A DNA stretch of 64,000 nt from Agreia sp. VKM Ac-1783 (GTDB taxonomy: Bacteria > Actinomycetota > Actinomycetes > Actinomycetales > Microbacteriaceae): positions 124,001-188,000 of the forward strand of contig NZ_FXWI01000004.1 of NCBI RefSeq assembly GCF_900177765.1, read 5' to 3'. The notes beneath the pieces were generated by a model. The model ran no database searches. It had not been told where the DNA came from and worked only from the letters and a program-made list of their open reading frames with translations. The position numbers and the translations under genes were made by a program. Position 1 is the stretch's first letter; each line of letters begins with the position of its first letter. Of this stretch, positions 52,839 to 61,313 are shown in pieces.

Positions 52839-53717
52839 ATGAGAGCCGACAAGACCGCGTTCAGCGGACTCAGCAAGAAGGAGCGTCGTGATCTCGTGCG
52901 CGAACTCGCCCGGCTGGAGCGCGAAGAGGCGGCCCGCCGCCGCCGACGCCGACGGATCGCGTGGCGGGCGGGCCTCGGAGTCGCCGGCGTCGCCGTGCTG
53001 TCGGTCGGCACCGTCACCATCGTCTCCGCGCTGCAACCGACACCCGTGCTCGGGCCGGCGAACATGGCCAGCGACGGCATCCTGTTCTCGGGCAACGGCA
53101 AGACGGTCACCGCCGCTACGACAGTGGCTCTCGAGTCGGGAACGGCGCCCGAGACGAGCCCACTCGACACGAGCGACGGCATGCTGCACCTGGTCGTGTA
53201 CACCGACTACGGCAACGCCGATTCAGCCACGTTCGAGACCACGAACGGCAGCACCCTGTTGTCGTGGGTGACGTCGGGGAACGCGACCCTCGAGGTGCAC
53301 CCCGTGGCACTCGACGACTCGGTGAATCAGAACTACTCGAAGCGCGCGGCGAACGCCGTCGCATGCGTCGCCGACGCGGCGCCCGACAGCGTTCCGGCCG
53401 TGAATTCCGCGCTCGCCGCCGCCCAGTCGACCGCTGGCGCGTCAGGACTGACCGATGCGCAGCTCGTCGCTCTCGTGCAGAAGGCGGGCGAGAACGACAA
53501 GTCGGTCGCAGACTGCATCACGTCGGGCACCTTCGGCGACTGGGTCGCGGATGCCACGGGCCGGGCCCGCGCATCGGTTCCGAATTCCGACGTGCCCACG
53601 CTCACGACCGCGCCGCTCGTGCTGGTGAACGGCAAGGCCTACACCGGGGCGCTCGACGACGCGAGCGCCTTCGAATCGTTCGCGAAGAGCGTCTACGCCC
53701 CTGCGCCGGTGGAGTAG
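52839..53717 (+). CDS. DsbA-fold membrane-anchored protein lacking CXXC
   Basis: 292 residues: charged N-terminus with seven consecutive Arg (33-39), one membrane anchor (about 43-65), then an extracytoplasmic thioredoxin/DsbA-like domain. Where related actinobacterial proteins have a CPxC active site after the first strand, this one has DYGNADSATF (123-132), so thiol-disulfide exchange is not expected; two other cysteines remain (AVACVADA and VADCITSG). The cis-Pro loop appears as TTAPLVLVNGK. GGAGAG precedes ATG 52839. Stop TAG is inside repeat copy D. Confidence 0.78.
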   Translation: MRADKTAFSGLSKKERRDLVRELARLEREEAARRRRRRRIAWRAGLGVAGVAVLSVGTVTIVSALQPTPVLGPANMASDGILFSGNGKTVTAATTVALESGTAPETSPLDTSDGMLHLVVYTDYGNADSATFETTNGSTLLSWVTSGNATLEVHPVALDDSVNQNYSKRAANAVACVADAAPDSVPAVNSALAAAQSTAGASGLTDAQLVALVQKAGENDKSVADCITSGTFGDWVADATGRARASVPNSDVPTLTTAPLVLVNGKAYTGALDDASAFESFAKSVYAPAPVE

Positions 53718-53799
53718 CCGCACAAGGAACGGGCGCGGCGTATCGAGACCGCCCGACGGATCTCGCTACGGCCGCGGGCGGCCTACTCGATCAGCGCAG
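53708..53799. repeat. Palindromic intergenic repeat, copy D
   Basis: GGTGGAGTAGCCGC, GGCGTATCGAGACCGCC, then GGATCTCGCTACGG and CCTACTCGATCAGCGCA, a ~92-bp member between convergent genes. It contains the stop codons of both: TAG 53715-53717 (plus) and TGA 53791-53793 (minus). Confidence 0.85.
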
Positions 53800-55029
53800 G
53801 CCGAACGACTCCAGTGTTGCGGCGAGTTCGTCGACCAGCCAGTCGAGGTCGTCTTTCGAGATGACGATCGGCGGAGCCAGGCGAATCGTCGACCCGTGCG
53901 TGTCTTTCGCCAGAATGCCGCGGGCGAGCAGTGCCTCGCAGAACTCACGGCCCGACGCCAGCGCGGGATCGATATCGACGCCCGCCCAGAGGCCAGCGCC
54001 GCGCACTTCGACGACGCCGCGACCCACGAGCGAGAGCAGACGCGAGTGCAGATGCGCTCCGAGCTCGGCCGCGCGGGCCTGGTACTCGCCGGTGGCCAGC
54101 AGGTCGACGACGGCGTGTCCGACGGCGGCCGCCAACGGGTTGCCGCCGAACGTCGATCCGTGCTCGCCGGGGTTCAGCACGCCCAGGATGTCGGCGTTGC
54201 CGACCACGGCCGACACCGGAACGATTCCGCCGCCGAGCGCCTTGCCCAGCAGGTAGAGGTCGGGAACGACGCCCACGAGGTCGCACGCGAACGTGGCCCC
54301 GGTGCGGCCGAGGCCGGACTGGATCTCATCGGCGATCATGAGCACGTTCTGCGCCGTGCACAGCTCGCGCAGAGCCGGCAGATACGACGCGGGCGGCGCC
54401 ACGATCCCCGCCTCGCCCTGGATCGGCTCGACCAGCACGGCGACCGTGTTCTCGTCGATGACGTTGGCCACGGCATCCACATCGCCGTAGGCGACGCTGC
54501 GGAAACCGGGGGTGAACGGGCCGAACCCGTCACGAGCCGTGGAGTCGTCGGAGAAGCTGATGATCGAAATGGTGCGACCGTGGAAGTTGCCGTCCATGAC
54601 CACGATGTTCGCCTGTTCGGGCGCGACGCCCTTCACCCGGTATCCCCAGGCGCGAGCGACCTTGATGCCCGATTCCACAGCCTCGGCGCCCGTGTTCATC
54701 GGCAGCACCATGTCTTTGCCCGCGAGCTCGGCCAGTGCGGCGACGAACGGTCCGAGTCGGTCGGAGTGGAACGCGCGCGACGTGAGCGTGATGCGGTCGA
54801 GCTGCGCCTTCGCCGCGTCGATGAGCACCGGGTTCGAGTGTCCGAAGTTGACCGCCGAATACGCGGCGAGGCAGTCGAGATAGCGACGCCCGTCGATGTC
54901 GGTGACCCAGGCTCCGTCGCCCGACTCGACGACCACCTGAAGCGGGTGGTAGTTATGCGCGGCGTGCTCCTCGACGAGCCGGATGGCTGCCGCCTGGCTG
55001 GCTGAGAGCTCGAGGGCCACGGCACTCAT
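53791..55029 (-). CDS. rocD: Ornithine--oxo-acid transaminase
   Basis: A 412-residue PLP class III aminotransferase converting ornithine and 2-oxoglutarate to glutamate semialdehyde and glutamate. Motifs: NTGAEAVESGIKVARAWGY, the PLP-binding Asp in MIADEIQSGLGRTG and catalytic Lys in YLLGKALGGG. ATG 55029 overlaps the ddaH stop as ATGA. With ddaH and a divergent Lrp it forms an arginine/ornithine catabolic unit. Confidence 0.93.
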   Translation of the reverse strand: MSAVALELSASQAAAIRLVEEHAAHNYHPLQVVVESGDGAWVTDIDGRRYLDCLAAYSAVNFGHSNPVLIDAAKAQLDRITLTSRAFHSDRLGPFVAALAELAGKDMVLPMNTGAEAVESGIKVARAWGYRVKGVAPEQANIVVMDGNFHGRTISIISFSDDSTARDGFGPFTPGFRSVAYGDVDAVANVIDENTVAVLVEPIQGEAGIVAPPASYLPALRELCTAQNVLMIADEIQSGLGRTGATFACDLVGVVPDLYLLGKALGGGIVPVSAVVGNADILGVLNPGEHGSTFGGNPLAAAVGHAVVDLLATGEYQARAAELGAHLHSRLLSLVGRGVVEVRGAGLWAGVDIDPALASGREFCEALLARGILAKDTHGSTIRLAPPIVISKDDLDWLVDELAATLESFGLR

Positions 55030-55886
55030 CGGAGTTCCAACGTGCAGCACTTGACTCCGCCGCCGCCGAGCAGCAGCTCAGACAGGTCGACCTTGATCGG
55101 GTTGTAGCCGCGCTCGCGCAGCTGCTTCTCGAAGCCGAGCGCGCGGTTCGCGATGACCACGTTGTAGCCGTCGGAGATGGAGTTGAGACCGAGGATCGCA
55201 CCGTCTTCTTCGCTGACGAGAATGGCGTCGGGAAAGCGCTTCTCGAGCTCGAGGCGGCTCGCCGTGTCGAAAGCACTGGGCAGGTAGGCGATGTTCGCCG
55301 ACGTGTCGCCCGTGAGCGGGTCGAGCACCGAGATTGCGGTGTCGAGGTGGTAGAAACGCGGGTCGACGAGGGTGAGCGTGACGACCTCGCGACCGTAGAT
55401 CTCGCCGAGTTCCTCGTGGCTGTTCGAGGCGCTGCGGAATCCGGTGCCCGCGAGGATGACGTCGCCGACGAGCAGGAAGTCGCCCTCGCCCTCGTTGGTG
55501 TTCTGCGGCTCGGCGACCTCGTAGCCGTGCTCGCGGAACCACTCCATGAACGCGGGGCCCTCGGGCTGGCGCTCGGGGTGGGTGAACAGCGCGCCGTAGG
55601 CAACGTTGTCGATGATGAATCCGCCGTTGGCCGTGTAGACCATGTCGGGCAGCCCGGGGATCTGGTCGATGAGTTCGACCGTGTGGCCGAGCGAGAGGTA
55701 GGTCTCGTAGAGGGTGTTCCACTGGGTGACCGCCAGCGAGGTGTCGGTCGGGATCGCGGGATCCATCCATGGATTGATTCGGTAGGCCACGGTGAAGTAG
55801 TCGGGGCGGCACATGAGGTAGTGCCGCTTGGTGGCGACGCGGGCGGGAGCCGCGGACTGGCCTGAGGTTTCGAGAGTGGACGTCAT
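55026..55886 (-). CDS. ddaH: Dimethylargininase / amidinohydrolase family protein
   Basis: 286 residues, guanidine-modifying fold. Catalytic His is in RFYHLDTAISVL and the nucleophilic Cys near the end in GGGGVKCCTLEL; the substrate loop DMVYTANGGFI is conserved. The reaction would be hydrolysis of (methyl)arginine to citrulline, or of arginine to ornithine-related products feeding RocD. The actual substrate is not certain, so the symbol is by family. First gene of the operon. Confidence 0.85.
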   Translation of the reverse strand: MTSTLETSGQSAAPARVATKRHYLMCRPDYFTVAYRINPWMDPAIPTDTSLAVTQWNTLYETYLSLGHTVELIDQIPGLPDMVYTANGGFIIDNVAYGALFTHPERQPEGPAFMEWFREHGYEVAEPQNTNEGEGDFLLVGDVILAGTGFRSASNSHEELGEIYGREVVTLTLVDPRFYHLDTAISVLDPLTGDTSANIAYLPSAFDTASRLELEKRFPDAILVSEEDGAILGLNSISDGYNVVIANRALGFEKQLRERGYNPIKVDLSELLLGGGGVKCCTLELR

Positions 55887-56066
55887 AGGGAGTTCCTCCG
55901 AGGATTGTCACGGGAGGCGGACTGAGTCCAGTGGCCCAGGCCTGTTACACAGCCGGGCACGCCTGTGTCCAGTCTTGCATGCGGCAATCCGCGCGTGACG
56001 ATCGTTCGACGCCGAACTCGTGCGCGAAGTGCCAGCGGTTGCAACAATTCCGCGTATCCTCGCTGT

Positions 56067-56495
56067 ATGGACGCGCTGGATTACAAGATTCTCGACCTGC
56101 TGAAGCTCAATTCCCGCTCGGGCTACGGCGACATCGGCCAGGTCATCGGGCTGTCGGCCTCGGCGGTCAAGCGGCGCATCGACCGGCTCGTGGGCAGCGG
56201 CATCATCCGCGGTTTCACCATTCAGCTCGACCCCACCCTCGATGGCACGGTGACCGAGGCCTACGTCGAGCTCTTCTGCCGCGGAACCGTCGCGCCTGCC
56301 GAGCTCAAGCGCATCCTCTCGTCTGTGCCCGAGGTGGTCGATGCGGGAACCGTCACGGGCAGCGCCGACGCCATCGTGCACATGCGCTCGCGCGACATCC
56401 CGAGCCTCGAGCTCGCCCTCGAAAAGGTGCGCATTGCGCCCAACGTCGACCACACGCGCAGCGCTATCGTGCTCTCGAACCTGATCCGCAGGTAG
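56067..56495 (+). CDS. Lrp/AsnC family regulator
   Basis: 142 residues: HTH (ILDLLKLNSRSGYGDIGQVI, then SASAVKRRIDRL) and a RAM ligand domain (VDAGTVTGSADAIVHMRSRD). Divergent from ddaH-rocD, which it likely controls in response to arginine or ornithine. TATCCT six bases before ATG 56067 indicates a leaderless start; the longer frame upstream is noncoding. Confidence 0.9.
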   Translation: MDALDYKILDLLKLNSRSGYGDIGQVIGLSASAVKRRIDRLVGSGIIRGFTIQLDPTLDGTVTEAYVELFCRGTVAPAELKRILSSVPEVVDAGTVTGSADAIVHMRSRDIPSLELALEKVRIAPNVDHTRSAIVLSNLIRR

Positions 56496-56514
56496 CACTG
56501 GCAGACTTCGATTC

Positions 56515-57291
56515 GTGCACGCCCCCAACAATCCGCCCGAGACCGATCTCCGGGCCGAGTTCACGCGCTTCATGATGTCGTACAAGTTCGCCATCGACGA
56601 GGTCATGACGAAGATCAACATCCTGCGCGAAGAGTTCAACCACGTGCACGACTACAACCCGATCGAGCACGTCAATTCCAGGCTGAAGTCGCCCGAGTCG
56701 ATCCTCGAGAAGGCCCAGCGCAAGGGGCTCACGATCGACACCGCGGTGATCCGCGATCGCATCCACGACATCGCCGGAATCCGCATCACGTGCAGTTTTC
56801 TGAGCGACATCTACAAGATCCGCGAGATGCTCGCGCGCCAGGTCGATCTCACGGTGATCGCCGAGCGCGACTACGTGGCCTCACCCAAGGCCAACGGCTA
56901 CACGAGCCTGCACCTCATCGTCTCGATTCCGGTGTTCATGTCGGACAGGGTCGAGCAGGTGCCCGTCGAGATCCAGATCCGCACCATCGCCATGGATTTC
57001 TGGGCGAGTCTCGAGCACAAGATCTACTACAAGTACAACCGTGAGGTTCCGGCCACTCTGCTCGACGAGTTGAAACAAGCGGCAGACACGGCGAACCGCC
57101 TCGACCTCACGATGCAGAGCCTGCACAAGCAGGTTCGAGAGTTGGATGCGAACGCCGAGACCACGGCGACCTCCGACGAGGGCATCGTTCCCTTCGGCGA
57201 TCTCGAGCGACTCATCGTGCCCAAAGCCCTGCTCGATTCACTGGCCGCGCAACCCCCGCAGCCGACGTCGGCCGAGGCATCCGATGCCTGA
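56515..57291 (+). CDS. Small alarmone synthetase (GTP pyrophosphokinase family)
   Basis: 258 residues with a RelA/SpoT synthetase domain and no hydrolase, TGS or ACT domain, as in RelQ/YjbM. Motifs: LKSPESILEKAQRKGL, RIHDIAGIRITCSFLSDIYK, the substrate-binding Tyr in SPKANGYTSLHLIV and the metal/GTP segment VEIQIRTIAMDFWASLEHKI. It would make (p)ppGpp from GTP/GDP and ATP in the cytosol. Starts at GTG 56515, 19 bp after the Lrp gene. A GntR gene overlaps its end. Confidence 0.92.
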   Translation: MHAPNNPPETDLRAEFTRFMMSYKFAIDEVMTKINILREEFNHVHDYNPIEHVNSRLKSPESILEKAQRKGLTIDTAVIRDRIHDIAGIRITCSFLSDIYKIREMLARQVDLTVIAERDYVASPKANGYTSLHLIVSIPVFMSDRVEQVPVEIQIRTIAMDFWASLEHKIYYKYNREVPATLLDELKQAADTANRLDLTMQSLHKQVRELDANAETTATSDEGIVPFGDLERLIVPKALLDSLAAQPPQPTSAEASDA

Positions 57292-57664
57292 CGCGAGCTT
57301 CCCCGGTCGCTGGTCGGTGGATGCCGAGGGCTCCGCGCCCCCGTTCGAGCAGTTGCGGGCGCGGGTTCTCGAGCTGGTCACCTCGGGCGAGCTGCCCGCG
57401 GGCTTCCGGTTGCCGCCGGTGCGCGCCCTCGCCGAGCAGCTGGGGCTCGCGGCGAACACCGTGGCCCGAGCTTACAAAGAGCTCGAGGCCGACGGCATCG
57501 TCGAGACCCACGGGCGCGGTGGCACACTCGTGTCGGCCCAGGGCGACGCGGCCCACCGTGCCGCCCAACACGCCGCAGCGGAGTACGCCGCGAAGATCCG
57601 CTCCCTAGGCCTCGCGGCAGACGATGCGCTAGAACTGGTGAAGACGGCCCTCACCCTGCCCTGA
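57284..57664 (+). CDS. GntR family regulator, YtrA subfamily
   Basis: 126 residues: winged HTH with PAGFRLPPVRALAEQLGLAA then NTVARAYKELEADGIVETHG and only a short helical C-terminus, as in YtrA-type regulators without effector domain. Overlaps the alarmone synthetase by eight bases. YtrA genes usually control ABC exporters; here the partner is the synthetase gene. Confidence 0.9.
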   Translation: MPDASFPGRWSVDAEGSAPPFEQLRARVLELVTSGELPAGFRLPPVRALAEQLGLAANTVARAYKELEADGIVETHGRGGTLVSAQGDAAHRAAQHAAAEYAAKIRSLGLAADDALELVKTALTLP

Positions 57665-57676
57665 TCTGCGCGCGTT

Positions 57677-58030
57677 CTACCTTTCGAGGTCGTCCAGATC
57701 GATGTCGAGATCGACCGCGTCATCGCCGACGGTGCCCGTGGGCATCGCGAATCGCGGCGAGTTCAGCGCGAGCATCTTCTCTCGAATGTAGGCGATCGCC
57801 TCGGAGTTGTCGGGGGCCTCGAGGCTGTTGTGCGACGTGGCGGCGATGATGTTGGTTCCCGAGTTCAGCAACAGCGTGGCGACGACGGTATCGCCGTCGG
57901 CGTCGAACGCGTTGAGCTTGACCGTGTCGGCCTTGCTGTGATTGGCGAGCACCGCCGCGTATTCGATCGCCAGGTCGGCCGCTTCGTCGCCGATCATAAG
58001 TGTCTTCTCCGCGTACATGATGTGCTTCAT
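57677..58030 (-). CDS. Hypothetical 117-residue protein
   Basis: MKHIMYAEKTLMIGDEAADL, AFDADGDTVVATLLLNSGTN and an acidic end (DDAVDLDIDLDDLER). No signal, membrane segment or known motif. TACCCT six bases before ATG 58030 supports a leaderless start. Conserved-looking, single-domain, function unknown. Confidence 0.7.
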   Translation of the reverse strand: MKHIMYAEKTLMIGDEAADLAIEYAAVLANHSKADTVKLNAFDADGDTVVATLLLNSGTNIIAATSHNSLEAPDNSEAIAYIREKMLALNSPRFAMPTGTVGDDAVDLDIDLDDLER

Positions 58031-58111
58031 CCTTCGAGGGTACGAAGCGAGCCGCCGACGATGCCCCGCCTTGACATCGTCGGACGACCGTGAGCGGTGC
58101 CCGCCGAGAAC

Positions 58112-59461
58112 TCAGCCAGCGGCCGTGTTGTACGCGGCGATCTGATCTGCCGCCTTCGACTCGGCGTCCTTCATCGTCGAGGTCACATCGGCTCCCTCGA
58201 CGACCTGGTTGAACGCCCCGATGACGGTCGCGCGCACTGTCGGAAAGGCGCCCGTGCGGCATCCGGCTGCGGCCTGGCTCGCCGGCGTGTTCGCCAGCTG
58301 ATCGGCCATCGCGGCCACGTTCGGGTCAGACAGCGATTGCTTGCCGACCGCCGTGTCGGCGGCGGAAGTATTCGATGCGAGATAGCCGGTGGCGCTGGCC
58401 CATTCGGCCTGCACGTCGGCGGAGTGGAGATAGGTGAGGAACTCGTACGCGGCCTTCTGCTGCGCTTCGGAGTGTCCGTCGCCAGAGATCCAGAGAGCAT
58501 TTCCACCGATCACCACGCCGGCGTCTTTCGATTCGGAGGTCTTCGGGAAGGCCGCGACCTTCGAGGCCGTCTTGCTCGGATCGGCGGTCGTGTACGCCCC
58601 CGTGGACGTGATCATCATGCCCACCTTGTCGCTGGCGAATGCCGACGTCATGGCGCTGTTGTCGGTTCCGGGGTTCAACGCGGTTCCGTCGGAGAACACC
58701 TTCTGGAGCTGACGCATGAACGTCACCTGGGTGGGTGAGGTCAGGTCGAGACCCGTGACCTTGTCGGAGCCCCGGCCGTTCTCCGGGGTGCAGAAGTTCT
58801 CGCCGCCCGACGCCGACATCTCTTCGAGCATCCACGAGTCGCTCATGTTCATGGTCATGCCGTACGCGCCCGTCGACGCGTGGATCTTCTCGGCCCAGTC
58901 CGCGACCTCGGCCACCGTCGTCGGGGGCGAGTCCGGGTCGAGGCCGGCCTGGGTCACCAGTGATCGGTTCAGGTACAGCACCGGCTGCGATACAGAAAAG
59001 GGCATGGCCGCAAGCCCTCCGGATGCTGCCGCGTAGTACGAGCTGACGATCGGGGGAAAACTGTCGGCGTCGAACGACGAGTCCTTCTCGGTGAACGTCG
59101 ACAGGGGCGTGGTCTTCTTGGAGTCGACCATGAAGCCTGTCGAGATGTCGTTCATCATCAGCACGTCGGGCGTCGTTCCCGACTGCACCGCCGCCGTGTA
59201 CTTCGTCTGCACATCGGCGTAGGAGCCCTGGAACGACGCGTCGACCGTGATCTTGCCGGCCTCCTGGGCGTTGAACTTCGACACGAGCGAGTCGAGCTCT
59301 GTGGCCGCCGGCCCCGTCATGGCATGCCAGAACGTGAGGGTCACCGGGCCGGATGCGGTGGCCGAGTCGGCATCGGATCCAGACGCGGCGCATCCGGACA
59401 GGGCGAAAATGAGCGCGCCGCCGGTGGCCGCGGCGATGAGTGAGCGTTTACGAAAGGACAT
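58112..59461 (-). CDS. ABC sugar-binding lipoprotein (CUT1 type)
   Basis: A 449-residue extracellular solute-binding protein, family 1. Signal peptide with lipobox LSGC at about residue 23, then SGPVTLTFWHAMTGPAATEL, the usual start of UgpB/MalE-like proteins, and WMLEEMSASGGENFC in the middle. It is the last gene of the importer operon, behind both permeases, and AAGGA precedes its ATG. Substrate unknown; glycerophosphodiester-type or oligosaccharide. Confidence 0.92.
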   Translation of the reverse strand: MSFRKRSLIAAATGGALIFALSGCAASGSDADSATASGPVTLTFWHAMTGPAATELDSLVSKFNAQEAGKITVDASFQGSYADVQTKYTAAVQSGTTPDVLMMNDISTGFMVDSKKTTPLSTFTEKDSSFDADSFPPIVSSYYAAASGGLAAMPFSVSQPVLYLNRSLVTQAGLDPDSPPTTVAEVADWAEKIHASTGAYGMTMNMSDSWMLEEMSASGGENFCTPENGRGSDKVTGLDLTSPTQVTFMRQLQKVFSDGTALNPGTDNSAMTSAFASDKVGMMITSTGAYTTADPSKTASKVAAFPKTSESKDAGVVIGGNALWISGDGHSEAQQKAAYEFLTYLHSADVQAEWASATGYLASNTSAADTAVGKQSLSDPNVAAMADQLANTPASQAAAGCRTGAFPTVRATVIGAFNQVVEGADVTSTMKDAESKAADQIAAYNTAAG

Positions 59462-59462
59462 A

Positions 59463-59505
59463 GTTCGGGTTCCTTCTGTTCGGGTTCTGTTCGTTGTTCG
59501 GGTTC
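59463..59505. repeat. Three direct repeats between permease and lipoprotein genes
   Basis: GTTCGGGTTC occurs at 59463-59472, 59478-59487 and 59496-59505, filling the spacer. On the mRNA it reads GAACCCGAAC around the ribosome site of the lipoprotein gene. Confidence 0.6.
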
Positions 59506-60350
59506 TATTTGAGGGCGCCGGCGGTGATGCCGCCGGCGAGAAATCGCTGTGCGAGGAGCACGACGATGAGCACGGGCAGGGTGACCATGGCGGCTCCCGC
59601 GAGCACGACGCCGATGTCAGTGGCCTCGGCGTTCGACAGCTGCGCGATGCCCACCTGCACGGTTCTGTTATCGGGCGAGTTGGTCACGAGAAGCGGCCAG
59701 AAGAAGCCGTTCCAGGCGGCGGTCGCGCTGACCAGCGTCACCGAGATCAGGGTGGGCCGAACGACCGGCAGCAGCATCGACCGGATGAAGCGAAAGTGTC
59801 CGGCTCCGTCGAGCAGCGCCGCGTCGCGCAGTTCGCCTGGAAAGCTCAGGAATGCCTGCCGGAACAAGAAGATGCTGAGGGCTGAGGCGACGAAGGGCAG
59901 GAAGACGGCGGGCACGGTGTCGATGAGGTGCCAGGAGGAGATCGTGAGGTAGTTGGCGATGAGGGTCGTCTCAGCGGGGATCATCATGCTCGACAGCAGC
60001 ACCAGGAAGAGCGCTCGGGTACCGCGCAGTCGACAGAAGACGAGGGCGTAGGCGGCGGCGATTCCGATCGCCACCTGCAGCACCGTCTGGCAGACCGTCA
60101 CCGCCAGGCTGTTGCCGAACTGCCTTCCAAGCGGAATGACCTGGGTGGCGCGGATCACGTTGTCGAGGGTGAGGTGGATGGGCACGAGTCCCTCCAGCCC
60201 CTGGTCGAGCCAGGCTGTCGGCGTCAGTGCGCCCTCGAGGATGTAGTAGAGCGGGAAGCACACGACGATCACCGCCGCGACGAGCCAGACGTAGAGCAGC
60301 GCGCTGCGCATCCGGGCTCGCGTCGACGAGCGTCTTCTGGGCGATCGCAT
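59505..60350 (-). CDS. Carbohydrate ABC permease, MalG/UgpE type
   Basis: 281 residues, six membrane segments, with the EAA-type loop LRDAALLDGAGHFRFIRSML near residue 180. ATG 60350 overlaps the MalF-type stop by one base. The frame stays open upstream through the antisense of malF, but that part is not coding. Forms the pore with the next protein. Confidence 0.92.
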   Translation of the reverse strand: MRSPRRRSSTRARMRSALLYVWLVAAVIVVCFPLYYILEGALTPTAWLDQGLEGLVPIHLTLDNVIRATQVIPLGRQFGNSLAVTVCQTVLQVAIGIAAAYALVFCRLRGTRALFLVLLSSMMIPAETTLIANYLTISSWHLIDTVPAVFLPFVASALSIFLFRQAFLSFPGELRDAALLDGAGHFRFIRSMLLPVVRPTLISVTLVSATAAWNGFFWPLLVTNSPDNRTVQVGIAQLSNAEATDIGVVLAGAAMVTLPVLIVVLLAQRFLAGGITAGALK

Positions 60351-61294
60351 CAGTAGTTCACCCGCTTCTCGAGAACGCCGAACTGCACGAGCGACAGCGC
60401 GAGCACCAGCAGAAAGAGCACCACACCGAGCGCGGCGGCCAGGCCGAAGTTGGCGCTGCCCGCTCCGAACGCCGACTGATAGATGTTGTAGACGAGCGTC
60501 GTGGTGGAGTTCGCGGGACCGCCACCGGTGAGGATCTGGATCTGGCCGAAGGTGGTCAGCGCCTCGACCGCTCCGGTCACCACGACGAAGAACAGAGTGG
60601 GGGTCACGAGGGGCAGCGAGATAGACCAGAGGGTTCGAAGAGGCCCAGCCCCGTCGAGGTGCGCCGCCTCGATAACGTCGTTGTCTATGGCGCCGAAAGC
60701 GCCGAGGAGGAGCAGCACGGTGAATCCGATCGAGCCCCACACCGTGACGACGATCACGCTGGCGAAGGCCCACTGCGTACTGGTGAGGAAGGGGATGTCG
60801 GAGCCGCCGAAACGCGTGATCACCGAGTTGACGAGACCGTTTCCGGGGGCGAGCATTGCCGCGAAGGCGACGGATGCCGCCGAGACGCTGACGACCATGG
60901 GCGAGGTGAGCAGCGCCCGGAACACCGGGATGCCGCGCAGCTTGGTGGTGAGTGGGATGGTGATGAGCAGCCCGAGCACGATGCGTCCGGCCACCACGGC
61001 CAGGCAGAACGCCCCGGTGCGGAGCATCGTCGCGCCGAACTGCGGATCGGTGAAGATCGTGACGAAGTTCTTCGCGCCCACGAAGCCCGCCGCTTGGCCG
61101 AAGATGTCGGTTCCCTGCATGCTGAGCCAGATGACCTTGCCGAGCGGGTAGAACACGAAGACCGCGAACACAGCGAAAGCGGGCACGAGGAGCGCGACAC
61201 CCACGCGTCGGTCGGAGCGGAGCCAGGACTGCGTCGACGAGACGCGGCGGCTGGCCACGGCGACGCGCCGTTCGGCGGTGATCGAGGCTGACAT
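60350..61294 (-). CDS. Carbohydrate ABC permease, MalF/UgpA type
   Basis: 314 residues, six membrane segments after a cytosolic N-terminus, EAA loop VIEAAHLDGAGPLRTLWSIS. GAGAGG precedes the ATG by about 8 nt. First gene of the operon; a near-perfect LacI palindrome (61314-61329) lies 20 bp upstream. No ATPase gene in the operon, so a shared MsiK-type ATPase is expected. Confidence 0.92.
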   Translation of the reverse strand: MSASITAERRVAVASRRVSSTQSWLRSDRRVGVALLVPAFAVFAVFVFYPLGKVIWLSMQGTDIFGQAAGFVGAKNFVTIFTDPQFGATMLRTGAFCLAVVAGRIVLGLLITIPLTTKLRGIPVFRALLTSPMVVSVSAASVAFAAMLAPGNGLVNSVITRFGGSDIPFLTSTQWAFASVIVVTVWGSIGFTVLLLLGAFGAIDNDVIEAAHLDGAGPLRTLWSISLPLVTPTLFFVVVTGAVEALTTFGQIQILTGGGPANSTTTLVYNIYQSAFGAGSANFGLAAALGVVLFLLVLALSLVQFGVLEKRVNY

Positions 61295-61313
61295 TCAGCA
61301 TCCTCTCGGATAA

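Noticed and set aside
26115-53799. CRISPR array or insertion-sequence ends
   Set aside because: The repeats are dispersed over 27 kb, palindromic and without regular spacers; no transposase gene or target-site duplication is visible.
60227-61291. 354-codon plus-strand ORF opposite the permeases
   Set aside because: Highly charged His/Asp/Arg sequence typical of antisense of membrane genes in GC-rich DNA; no ribosome site or family motif.
60351-61301. Upstream extension of the MalG-type frame
   Set aside because: Overlaps the MalF-type gene in a different frame; composition is Arg-rich and non-membrane. TGATG coupling fixes the start at 60350.
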